A stretch of DNA of 5,912 bases, taken from contig DATEZO010000241.1 of NCBI GenBank assembly GCA_035255485.1, positions 1 through 5,912 of the forward strand, given 5' to 3'. The notes beneath the pieces were generated by a model that saw only the letters and a program-made list of their open reading frames with translations, was not told the DNA's origin and made no database searches. A program made the translations under genes and the position numbers. Position 1 is the stretch's first letter. Every line of letters starts with the position of its first letter. Source of the stretch: DATEZO01 sp035255485. Its GTDB lineage: Bacteria; Pseudomonadota; Gammaproteobacteria; Burkholderiales; Burkholderiaceae_D. Of this stretch, positions 1 to 5,512 are shown in pieces.

Positions 1-1281
1 ACCGTAAGTCTGGGCATCGGCAACAAGGCGACGTCGATCGCGGCTGCCGATCTGAAGACCCTGATCGAGCTGTATGTGGCCTATTTCAACCGGGTGCCGG
101 ATGCCCAAGGCCTGGAATACTGGATCGATCAGTTCAAGGCAGGCCAATCGATCGAACAAATCGGCAAGTCGTTTTATGCAGCGGCCATCCTGTATTCCAG
201 CGTGACCGGCTACGCGGCGAGCATGACCAATGCCGACTTTGTCAAAATCATCTACAAGAATGTATTGGGCCGATCAACCGTCGATCAGGAAGGCCTGGAT
301 TACTGGACCAACAGTCTTGCCAATGGCTCCGAAACAAGGGGAACCCTGATCCGGACCATCCTCTGGTCCGCGCATACTTTCAAGGGTGATGCAACCTACG
401 GTTATGTCGCCGACTTGCTGGACAACAAGGTCACGGTCGCCAACAACTTTACCGTGCAACAGGGGCTGAGTTACAACACGGCGACCGACTCGATCAGCAA
501 GGGTATGGCGATTGCCGCCGCGGTCACGCCAACCGGGGTAGCCGCCGCGCTCAAGCTGATCGGCGTATCGGATGCCTTGTTCAACCTGGCGCCAACCTGC
601 ATGGCGCCGGCCGTGTTGCAAAACGGCGCATGCGTCACGCCGGCCAACAATCCGCTGCGGCCGGTGGTCAGGTTCGATGTGGCGGTTTCTCCGGGCGGTG
701 ATACCTATATGGCGGTTCTGTGCTGGGATCCCAGCCAGTGTGATGAACTGGGTGATAGTGTGTTTGTCAGCACCGCCGAAATACTCGCCAGCAACGGGGA
801 AGTGACTGCAGACGTTGCTGCGGCAGACAGGGTGGCAACCGAATTCAACAACATGATCGGCCGGCTATGGGCTGCCAAAACCTTTCCGCCGGGGCAGACC
901 ATCCTGTCAGTACTCCGAAATGCCGTCGCGACAGCGCTGGCAAATGAAGATGCCGCCAGTGCCGTGCCGACAGCCGCCGCCGGCTTTGCTGCGGCCGGTT
1001 ATCCTGCAGCGGGCGGCGGTGCGACAGGAACCTCGGGTAGCGGCACGTCGGCAACGGATTCCTCCGGAGGCGCCTGCAGTATATCCAATTACAACGGGCC
1101 GAACACGGATCCGCAATTCGACACCTTCTGTCAGAACGCCTTCATCAATACCTGCCTTGACCAGGCCAGCGGCACGACGACCTATCAAGCGCAGACCCAG
1201 ACGGTCTGTACGACGCTGGATGGCTTTTTGAAAGCAGTCGGAAGCGGTACGGCAGCGAATTACTGCGGTTATTGTCGATAA
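1..1281 (+). CDS. DUF4214 domain-containing protein with Cys-rich C-terminal half, 5' end missing
   Basis: The frame is open from base 1, so the gene begins left of the window; the GTG at 76 is internal because the first DUF4214 repeat starts before it (LIELYVAYFNRVPD). The visible part is 426 residues. Repeat 1 spans about residues 18-60 (YFNRVPD..GLEYW) and repeat 2 about 78-120 (IYKNVLGR..QEGLDYW). The paired pattern of aromatic, N-R/GR and GLxYW is the DUF4214 signature, a family common in large secreted or surface proteins of proteobacteria. After residue 195 comes a TC..LQNGACV cysteine pair, then an unrecognised region with two more cysteines (about 241 and 247). A Gly/Ala/Ser-rich linker (about 325-358) follows, and then a tail of about 65 residues with six cysteines ending in YCGYCR. 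Ten cysteines suggest disulfides and an extracytoplasmic location (inference). No RTX repeats are visible. Domain call is firm; function is unknown. Confidence 0.88.
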   Translation, partial: TVSLGIGNKATSIAAADLKTLIELYVAYFNRVPDAQGLEYWIDQFKAGQSIEQIGKSFYAAAILYSSVTGYAASMTNADFVKIIYKNVLGRSTVDQEGLDYWTNSLANGSETRGTLIRTILWSAHTFKGDATYGYVADLLDNKVTVANNFTVQQGLSYNTATDSISKGMAIAAAVTPTGVAAALKLIGVSDALFNLAPTCMAPAVLQNGACVTPANNPLRPVVRFDVAVSPGGDTYMAVLCWDPSQCDELGDSVFVSTAEILASNGEVTADVAAADRVATEFNNMIGRLWAAKTFPPGQTILSVLRNAVATALANEDAASAVPTAAAGFAAAGYPAAGGGATGTSGSGTSATDSSGGACSISNYNGPNTDPQFDTFCQNAFINTCLDQASGTTTYQAQTQTVCTTLDGFLKAVGSGTAANYCGYCR

Positions 1282-1310
1282 CGCTGCACCGGCAACCCGG
1301 CAAGGGGGCA

Positions 1311-1390
1311 GGGGACAGACCGCGGTTTCCCGTCTGTCCCTGATGATGAGACTGTTATAGAGGACAGACTACGGTTTTCCGTCCGCCCTT
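1311..1390. repeat. Two tandem REP-like hairpin units between convergent genes
   Basis: Unit 1 has a perfect 9-bp stem, gggacagac (1312-1320) and gtctgtccc (1332-1340), around an 11-base loop. Unit 2 repeats the layout about 49 bases later: gaggacagac (1360-1369), an 11-base loop tacggttttcc, then gtccgccctt (1381-1390), with a decayed right arm. The loops are alike (cgcggtttccc and tacggttttcc), so these are two copies of one element rather than two chance hairpins. The pair fills the 132-base spacer between the converging ends at 1281 and 1414. It could block read-through from both sides, but neither stem is followed by a clear T-run, so I do not call an intrinsic terminator. Related motifs occur near 2427, 3241, 3347 and 3998. 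Confidence 0.7.
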
Positions 1391-1413
1391 TATTACGTAT
1401 TCTTATTATGCCC

Positions 1414-1773
1414 TCAGTCATTATTTTTCCGGGAATGAAGAAATTCTTTTAACGCCACGGCATCGTTGAATTGTTCTTCCTTCGAGCCAAACAGCAACGT
1501 CACTGGTTGCGTGCCTGCCAGAGTGAGCAAATGCTCCAGCACCGCTGGTTGCTGGCGTAATTCATGCTGGTAGCGGTGCTTGAACTCGGCCCATTTTTCC
1601 GGTTCGTGATTGAACCACTTGCGCAGTGCGGTGCTGGGCGCAAGCTCCTTGAGCCACAGATCAACATGGGCTTTTTCCTTGGTGAGCCCGCGGGGCCATA
1701 ACCGGTCAACCAGAATCCTCGGGCCATCTTCCGGAGATGGCGCTTCATAGACGCGCTTTACGCGGATATCCAT
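1414..1773 (-). CDS. DUF488 family protein, YeaO-like
   Basis: This 119-residue protein matches the DUF488/YeaO family over its whole length, from memory of E. coli YeaO (about 115 residues). It has the N-terminal IRVKRVYE strand, the family hallmark DGPRILVDRLWPRGL (residues 16-30), LKELAPSTALRKWF (41-54) and the late strand VTLLFGSKEEQFNDAVALKEFL. The biochemical role of the family is not established; the protein should be cytosolic. I chose the ATG at 1773 because the family domain begins there and the length fits. A better ribosome site lies further out, however: AGGAGG six bases before an in-frame TTG at 1839, which would add 22 basic residues. The gene lies 112 bases downstream of the exported-protein gene on the same strand, so cotranscription is possible. 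It converges on the DUF4214 gene. Confidence 0.88.
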   Translation of the reverse strand: MDIRVKRVYEAPSPEDGPRILVDRLWPRGLTKEKAHVDLWLKELAPSTALRKWFNHEPEKWAEFKHRYQHELRQQPAVLEHLLTLAGTQPVTLLFGSKEEQFNDAVALKEFLHSRKNND

Positions 1774-1845
1774 TGGCTTGCCTGATTTCACTTTGTGGGC
1801 TTTTTGATGTTTGGATTCAATGGCGACGCTACGAAGCAAGGGTTG

Positions 1846-1851
1846 CCTCCT
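1846..1851 (-). promoter_or_regulatory. Perfect Shine-Dalgarno preceding an alternative TTG start of the DUF488 gene
   Basis: On the minus strand AGGAGG (1851-1846) is followed after six bases by TTG (1839-1837), in frame with the DUF488 protein. Using it would give a 141-residue product starting LLRSVAIESK before the family domain. The ATG at 1773 has only a weak AGG upstream. The sequence signal favours TTG, while family length favours ATG. Confidence 0.5.
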
Positions 1852-1885
1852 GTGGCACACTGACCAGCTGTTGGGCCCATGTCTA

Positions 1886-2377
1886 TCATCCCGGTTGCGC
1901 ATCTGCGCCGTGCTCTGACAATTGCGCACCAAACCACCTGTGAATCGCCGTGATCAGATGCGGGTCCATTGTTTCAAACAGGATCTCCGCGCCATTCGGC
2001 AGCGCCGAATACGAGACGTGAATTTGCGAAGCGTTTCTTTGCAGCTCTCCCAGCCCCGGCATGTCGGTACCATGCAATGATGCCGGATCCGAATAGTCGC
2101 CACGCTGAAAAACCGTTGCTTCATGCAGAAGGTGTTTCTGCACCAGCGCGATCTGGTCTTTATCGTGTACATCGTTGACGATGACGCGCTGCACGCCACC
2201 GGACTCCGTCATTTGGAAGATGTGCCTGGTCTTGGCAAGATCAAAAGGCATGACGTTGTGCCCCATTTCATGGACGTGCTCCTGCCGGGTTTGGGAAAAG
2301 GCGGACATCGTGCAAAAAACCAGAAGAAACACGATGGATTGCATGCAGCGCTGCGACGTGAGCCAATACGTGTTCAT
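1886..2377 (-). CDS. Small exported protein of unknown function
   Basis: The 163-residue product has a signal peptide: a hydrophobic core SIVFLLVFCTMSAF and a likely cut after AFS (residue 28). The mature part starts with a His-bearing stretch (HVHEMGHNVMPFDL), followed by KTRHIFQMTESGGVQRVIV, HLLHEA..FQRGDYSDPASLHG, and a C-terminal half ending DPHLITAIHRWFGAQLSEHG. I recognise this as a conserved betaproteobacterial family whose members are sometimes labelled aspartate carbamoyltransferase. That label does not fit: the protein is about half the length, exported, and lacks the carbamoyl-phosphate motif (STRTR-like) and HPxQ. Periplasmic location is inferred; the several histidines could bind metal, but this is speculative. 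The ATG at 2377 has a GGAG seven bases upstream, supporting the start. LVFC does not satisfy the lipobox, so I do not call a lipoprotein. Confidence 0.85.
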   Translation of the reverse strand: MNTYWLTSQRCMQSIVFLLVFCTMSAFSQTRQEHVHEMGHNVMPFDLAKTRHIFQMTESGGVQRVIVNDVHDKDQIALVQKHLLHEATVFQRGDYSDPASLHGTDMPGLGELQRNASQIHVSYSALPNGAEILFETMDPHLITAIHRWFGAQLSEHGADAQPG

Positions 2378-2419
2378 GGTCGTACTCCGGACATAGCGTA
2401 TGAGAATGCGACGTTATCC

Positions 2420-2440
2420 ATTCTAGCGTGGTCTGTCTCC
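2420..2440 (-). repeat. Degenerate REP-like half unit upstream of the exported-protein gene
   Basis: On the minus strand 2440-2427 reads ggagacagaccacg, differing by one base from the ggggacagaccacg core shared by the other repeats in this window. The remaining loop and right arm are not preserved. It is followed by TAGAAT (2425-2420), a fair match to a -10 box 43 bases before the start codon. No good -35 is visible, so the promoter reading is weak. Confidence 0.4.
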
Positions 2441-2454
2441 TGTTATTACGATTG

Positions 2455-2467
2455 CACCGTGACGGTG
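2455..2467. promoter_or_regulatory. 13-base palindrome, possible operator
   Basis: caccgt (2455-2460) and acggtg (2462-2467) are perfect inverted arms around one central base. The site lies about 80 bases before the exported-protein gene and just beyond its possible -10 box, a place where a dimeric regulator could bind. No regulator is identifiable here, and a short palindrome like this can arise by chance. Confidence 0.25.
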
Positions 2468-2524
2468 GTGAAATCGGTGGCGGAGGGTGCGGCGCAAGAT
2501 AGAGTAGCCACCGGATAGCCGGCA

Positions 2525-2569
2525 GGCCCAGGTAAAATTTCCAAGGGCAAGGTAAAGATTACCTGCCTG
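2525..2569. repeat. Inverted repeat downstream of the DUF2231 gene
   Basis: caggtaa (2529-2535) and ttacctg (2559-2565) form a 7-bp stem around 23 bases, with a further bulged cagg/cctg pairing outside. A smaller hairpin, ggtaa-aga-ttacc (2551-2563), is an alternative fold. It sits 28 bases past the DUF2231 stop codon and could end or stabilise that transcript, but no T-run follows on the minus strand. Confidence 0.3.
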
Positions 2570-2592
2570 TGCGGCACGTCCCATGCCTCGGT

Positions 2593-3087
2593 TCATACGC
2601 TGACGCGGCGGTCGCCATGTCGCCGCTCCGGCGACCACGAAGAGGCTTGCAGCGGCTCCGGCGGTATCACGACGGCAACGCCGTGGACATGCACCATCTT
2701 GCCGCCCAGCCATCCCGAAACGCCCAGCGCCAGGACCGAAATCAGCGACAGCCATTGTGGCGTCGTGGTTTCTACCACGCGCGTGCGCAACCACAGATTG
2801 ATGATGTAGAGCACGACGATGCCGAGATTGATGCTCATATGCAGAATGGCAATACGCTTGACGCCCGACGGCAGCGATAGCAGGTCGATGAAGCCGGGAA
2901 TGGCCGCCAGCAGGGCGCCGATGACGCCGCCCGCCATCGTGTAAAACGCCACCACGCGCCAGTTCTCGCCGCCATTGCCGAAGACGAAAAACAAATCGCA
3001 AACAAAGGAAAAAATCCACAACCCGATCGGAATCGTGATGAGCATGGGATGGATCGGGTGCTTGGCGATACTAGCCGGTGTCTTCAT
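2593..3087 (-). CDS. DUF2231 family integral membrane protein
   Basis: The 164-residue protein begins with the KHPIHPML motif (H10, H13) typical of DUF2231, a family of predicted inner-membrane proteins of unknown function. Four hydrophobic segments are visible at about residues 15-37, 45-69, 79-100 and 110-130. Other family-like features are GGVIGALLAAIPGFIDLL in the second segment, a histidine in the third (H83) and the MVHVHGVAV turn after the fourth. The C-terminal tail (about 145-164) is polar, rich in Arg and probably cytosolic or periplasmic. Some workers suspect a heme or redox role for the conserved histidines; nothing here proves it. The ATG at 3087 is preceded by GGAGGAA with a five-base gap, a strong ribosome site, and the family motif starts right after it, so upstream in-frame codons are rejected. 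Confidence 0.9.
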   Translation of the reverse strand: MKTPASIAKHPIHPMLITIPIGLWIFSFVCDLFFVFGNGGENWRVVAFYTMAGGVIGALLAAIPGFIDLLSLPSGVKRIAILHMSINLGIVVLYIINLWLRTRVVETTTPQWLSLISVLALGVSGWLGGKMVHVHGVAVVIPPEPLQASSWSPERRHGDRRVSV

Positions 3088-3405
3088 GGCAGTTCCTCCA
3101 GTGTGAATATGAGTGGACAAAATGTCTGCATTACTTGTACCACGTTGAGCTTGGTCGTATTTTCCGGATACCAACGACCTCATCAAGCCGCCAGTTTTTG
3201 CTCGGCAATCCAGGCGGCGTAATGATCAATAGGTGTTAACAGGAGGCAGGCCACGGTTTTCCATCGACACATTGGCGAGCATCAGGCGAGGGCGGTGCAG
3301 CGTGGAATATCCGTGGTGATACATTGTCGCCGCAATTTATCTGAATGCCGTGGCCTGTCCCCCCATTATTCCTGTCCCCTTATTATTCTCGATCTAACCT
3401 GATCG
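3088..3405. other. Gene-free spacer between DUF2231 and GNAT genes
   Basis: These 318 bases hold the ribosome site of the DUF2231 gene, a nested inverted repeat (3241-3362), and T-rich runs with two cctgtcccc-like motifs (about 3353-3382). On the minus strand 3242-3183 an open frame reads LLTPIDHYAAWIAEQKLAA and stops. Its look is that of an ordinary protein C-terminus, a little like the end of cytochrome c oxidase subunit II, but it is too short to identify. No gene, RNA or convincing promoter is seen. Confidence 0.6.
3241..3362. repeat. Nested inverted repeat bounded by REP-like motifs
   Basis: caggccacgg (3247-3256) and ccgtggcctg (3348-3357) are perfect 10-bp inverted arms about 90 bases apart. 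Inside them attggcga (3271-3278) pairs with tcgccgcaat (3327-3336), with two extra bases. The left arm continues into ttttcc as in the units at 1321 and 1371, and the right arm into tcccc, so each end is a degenerate member of the same repeat family in opposite orientation. This head-to-head arrangement resembles REP doublets (BIME-like) or a small MITE. No open frame for a transposase is present, and no target duplication is evident. Confidence 0.5.
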
Positions 3406-3927
3406 TTAGGTGTCAGTGAATCCGCTCGCGGGATGACGGTAGATGTGAAATGGATTCCCGCGAAACAGTATCTCCTCTTCGAGGCTGGCCCCAATGGACA
3501 ATGCAACCTTGATTGAAGGCAGGTTCTGGGCACCGATCAGACTGATTGGCGGCCTGCCGAAGTGGTCAAAAGCAACACGCTGAACGGTTCTTGCCGCTTC
3601 GGCGGCGTACCCTTTGCCCCAAAACCTTCGAACGAGAGCCCATTTGATTTCGGGTTCCGGCCAGTCGTTCGGAAACCATAAGCCGACCGTTCCGACAACG
3701 GTGGTCGTGACACTCTCGACGACCGCGTACGGTCCGAAGCCGCGCAACTGCCAGTGCCCGACCATGCTTGCCATAGCTCTCCAACTTTCGCCTTCGGTCA
3801 AGGCCCGGACGAAAGTGAACCTTGTGCATTCAAGATCGGAATAGTGCTCGTGCAGAGCTTTCCAATCGTCATTGACGAACTGTCGTAGTGTCAGCCGCGG
3901 GGTGTCGATCGTCAGTGGAGTGGACAT
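3406..3927 (-). CDS. GNAT family N-acetyltransferase, RimJ/RimL type
   Basis: The 173-residue protein should transfer an acetyl group from acetyl-CoA to an amine. It opens with the RimJ/RimL-like strand LTIDTPRLTLRQFVNDDW. Motif A for acetyl-CoA binding is RFWGKGYAAEA (R101-A111, R-x-x-G-x-G), preceded by the strand EIKWALV. The NLPSIKVALSIGASLEEE segment (135-152) corresponds to the conserved N-x-x-S and helix of the family, and HIYRH lies near the C-terminus. The length is normal (170-190). Substrate cannot be told; the class includes ribosomal-protein, antibiotic and small-molecule acetylators. The ATG at 3927 is the natural start, since the conserved part begins six residues later; an in-frame TTG at 3942 would add five residues. 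Neither has a good ribosome site. It is divergent from the gene at 4055. Confidence 0.88.
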   Translation of the reverse strand: MSTPLTIDTPRLTLRQFVNDDWKALHEHYSDLECTRFTFVRALTEGESWRAMASMVGHWQLRGFGPYAVVESVTTTVVGTVGLWFPNDWPEPEIKWALVRRFWGKGYAAEAARTVQRVAFDHFGRPPISLIGAQNLPSIKVALSIGASLEEEILFRGNPFHIYRHPASGFTDT

Positions 3928-3957
3928 GGTCAGATTTTGCAAGAGTTCTTGGCGTCC

Positions 3958-4000
3958 AACTTGTTAAATATCAAATCAATAGCGAACCAAAATCTATATA
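3958..4000. promoter_or_regulatory. AT-rich divergent promoter region (tentative)
   Basis: This stretch is markedly richer in A and T than the coding DNA on both sides and lies between two divergent genes. It contains ttgtta (3961-3966) and tatata (3995-4000) on the plus strand, and TTGGTT and TATTTA on the minus strand, but no pair has correct spacing with two good hexamers. Position and composition support promoters; exact boxes are not assignable. Confidence 0.3.
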
Positions 4001-4027
4001 GGGGCGACCTCAGGGTCTGCCCCCTAT
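3998..4027. repeat. Imperfect hairpin in the leader of the gene at 4055
   Basis: ataggggcgacc (3998-4009) and ggtctgccccctat (4014-4027) pair as a 7-bp outer stem and a 4-bp GACC/GGTC inner stem, with a small asymmetric bulge and a four-base loop. The arms carry the ggggcagacc motif, related to ggggacagacc elsewhere in the window, so it may be another REP-like unit. It ends 27 bases before the ATG and could shape the mRNA leader. Confidence 0.5.
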
Positions 4028-4054
4028 TTGCTACATATCGGTGTACTCTTGGGT

Positions 4055-4495
4055 ATGGACAGCGAAAACGTCATCCGGCTGAGCGGCCCATTCCGCATCA
4101 ACGATTCCCTGGGACGGACATGGGACGTCCGCGCCATCCGCATCTACGACGAAGGCTACGGCATCATCGACGTCTATGTCGACCTGAACGAGTCCATGGA
4201 AGACTCGCTCTATGAAGATCCGCTCGTCATCCGGCAGATCCTGGCAAGGCTGCGCATGCGCGGCTACGACGGTCCGAATTTCGGCGCCGGCGATCCCGGC
4301 CAGCAGGACGACAAGCTGATCGTCCTCGAAGCACCAGAAGAGTTCGGCCATTTCGCGGCGAGCAAGGGATGGAAAAATCTGGCAGAAGAGTATGACGCCG
4401 ATGACGCCAACGCGGCTGCGTCCGGCGATGCCACGACGGATCTCCACGCACAGGCCGCATTCGATGCGCTGATGCAAAAATTGGGTGTGAAGTAA
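4055..4495 (+). CDS. Acidic conserved hypothetical protein
   Basis: The product is 146 residues, strongly acidic and soluble, with no signal peptide or membrane segment. The N-terminal two thirds look like one compact domain: strands around VIRLSGPFRIND, RTWDVRAIRIYDEGYGIIDVYVDLN, then a helix DPLVIRQILARLRMRGY, a glycine-rich FGAGDPGQQDDKLIVLEAP, and FAASKGWKNLAEEY. The last 35 residues (about 113-146) are Asp/Ala-rich followed by a short helix AFDALMQKLGV. I do not recognise a named domain; it resembles conserved hypotheticals of Oxalobacteraceae. The ATG at 4055 is chosen because the domain begins there; an in-frame TTG at 4028 directly abuts the hairpin and would add nine residues. The ribosome site is weak for both. 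Codon use matches its neighbours, so there is no sign of recent transfer. Confidence 0.8.
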   Translation: MDSENVIRLSGPFRINDSLGRTWDVRAIRIYDEGYGIIDVYVDLNESMEDSLYEDPLVIRQILARLRMRGYDGPNFGAGDPGQQDDKLIVLEAPEEFGHFAASKGWKNLAEEYDADDANAAASGDATTDLHAQAAFDALMQKLGVK

Positions 4496-4503
4496 CGGGC
4501 GGC

Positions 4504-4875
4504 TTACGCCGACTTGTTTTCCCTCGTATCAATATCCGCCAGCGACGCGCGCCCGCGTTCGGTAACGTTAAATCCTTCTCCGACTATTCTCGGCGCGATC
4601 AAGCCTTTCCTGCTCAGGAATGTCGCGACGTCCGCCTCAATCGCTCCGGGCGCAGAGTACGCCACTGCGCGCAGGCCGTCGATGCAGCGTTTCACAAACA
4701 ACGTCTGCTGCCCTTTTTCCGTGAGCGCAAATACGCCGCCCTTGCCGGTGATGTATTTCAGCCCGGTGAGCCGCTTGGCGTTCCGCGCCACGCACGCGCT
4801 TTCACGTTCACCCCTTTTCAATCGACGAATCTGGCCGAGCGCCTCAAATTCATCCGTCGTCAACTTGTCGTCCAT
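4504..4875 (-). CDS. Hypothetical protein with two wHTH-like halves
   Basis: The 123-residue protein has no recognised family name. It seems to contain two related units. The first (about residues 9-60) is a basic helical part RRLKRGERESACVARNAKR, then LTGLKYITGKGGVFALTEKGQQTL. The second (about 72-116) is EADVATFLSRKGLIAPRIVGEGFNVTERGRASL. Both end in the pattern GL..(I)...GG/GEGF.(L/V)TE(K/R)G...L, which is the recognition-helix-and-wing pattern seen in winged helix proteins, so nucleic-acid binding is plausible but inferred. The ATG at 4875 has AAGG seven bases upstream. The gene converges on the 4055-4495 gene with eight bases between stops, so their transcripts must overlap unless termination falls inside a coding region. 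Confidence 0.78.
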   Translation of the reverse strand: MDDKLTTDEFEALGQIRRLKRGERESACVARNAKRLTGLKYITGKGGVFALTEKGQQTLFVKRCIDGLRAVAYSAPGAIEADVATFLSRKGLIAPRIVGEGFNVTERGRASLADIDTRENKSA

Positions 4876-5040
4876 TGCCTTACCTTGAATTGTTCGTTAT
4901 CCGGCCCTGGCGCACAAAGGATTTCGTCGCCACAGCGCACCCTATGCAACGTTGCCACCTTGCGGCGCATGTGTCGGCGCAGTGTATCAGGAGGCAGCCG
5001 AGTCTCAGGCGCAACGCATCTGCATGATCCTCCGCGCAGC

Positions 5041-5286
5041 TTATTTCTTGCGTTTGCCCGGTTGCCTGGGCGGTGACTGAGGGCGGGGTTTGTTGAGTTG
5101 CCCGAACAGGGTTGTCGCGTCCTGCACTGCACGTTCCTGTGTGCGCATGGTCGGCATGTCGTCGTGCAGCGTAAAGAAGTCCGCGGCCTGTGCGCGCATG
5201 ACATGCTTGATTGCGGCGTCCTCGCTCATATTGAACATTTCGGTCAGGAGCGTGGTGACTTCATCCAGGTAGTCTTCGTAGGTCAT
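5041..5286 (-). CDS. Small hypothetical protein with basic proline-rich tail
   Basis: The 81-residue product is mostly helical in appearance: MTYEDYLDEVTTLLTEMF, then MSEDAAIKHVMRAQAADFF, then MRTQERAVQDATTLFGQL. The last 17 residues, rich in Pro, Lys and Arg, end in GKRKK. It looks like a conserved small cytosolic protein of Oxalobacteraceae-type genomes; no function is known to me. The open frame runs upstream to 5547, but that part (Arg, Pro and Ser rich, low order) looks untranslated, and the ordered sequence starts at the ATG at 5286 or the one at 5292 (MPMTYED). Neither has a clear ribosome site. A TATACT (-10-like) lies on the minus strand at 5336-5331, about 45 bases before the start, without a convincing -35. 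Confidence 0.7.
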   Translation of the reverse strand: MTYEDYLDEVTTLLTEMFNMSEDAAIKHVMRAQAADFFTLHDDMPTMRTQERAVQDATTLFGQLNKPRPQSPPRQPGKRKK

Positions 5287-5512
5287 TGGCATGGTTGGGT
5301 GGGGCGAGCTGAGCTGGGGAGTGTTTACGCAGTATATCGGGCGCGCAGGGAATGGCGTGCTTTGGGCATTATCCCTCACCTGACTCCCCCGTAGCCATGG
5401 CAACCGATTCCGCCAATCCTCCATCGGATGCATCCACATTATTGAATACGAGTCGATAAAAGGCCGAGTACGACCAGCAAGCGTAGTGAGCGCACGGCCT
5501 GCCGAACAGGCG
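5287..5512. other. 226-base spacer between the HD-domain gene and the small hypothetical
   Basis: Besides the possible terminator at 5461-5511 it holds a perfect 10-base palindrome ggatgcatcc (5426-5435) and the -10-like TATACT at 5336-5331 (minus). The long open frame across it has no domain character and I do not call it coding. Confidence 0.5.
5461..5511 (-). terminator. Possible terminator structure after the HD-domain gene
   Basis: Immediately past the stop codon, gcctg (5497-5501) and caggc (5507-5511) form a 5-bp stem with a five-base loop. Alternatively aggccg (5461-5466) pairs with cggcct (5495-5500), and on the minus strand this second stem is followed by TTTT (CGGCCTTTTATC). The short T-run and long loop make it a weak candidate. 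Confidence 0.3.

Noticed and set aside
1311..1340. Classical rho-independent terminator at the 9-bp hairpin
   Set aside because: No T-run follows the stem on either strand, and a second copy of the same unit stands beside it, so a repeat element explains it better.
2290..2377. Lipoprotein signal at LVFC in the exported protein
   Set aside because: Phe before the Cys does not fit the lipobox, and a normal signal peptidase I site follows at AFS.
2423..3019. 198-residue open frame on the minus strand overlapping the DUF2231 gene
   Set aside because: It is a different frame of the DUF2231 gene, full of Arg and His with no domain character; the DUF2231 frame has a strong ribosome site and family motifs.
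4031..4477. 148-residue minus-strand open frame antisense to the acidic hypothetical gene
   Set aside because: The plus-strand frame reads as an ordered acidic protein with helices and strands; the antisense frame is Val/Ile/Cys-rich mirror sequence.
4500..4511. Small hairpin cggc-ttac-gccg followed by T-rich sequence as a terminator
   Set aside because: Only four base pairs and overlapping the stop codon of the minus-strand gene; likely chance.
4514..4888. 124-residue open frame on the plus strand, antisense to the wHTH-like gene
   Set aside because: Almost the same span as the minus-strand gene, no ribosome site, and composition (Ser, Arg and Pro rich) typical of an antisense shadow.
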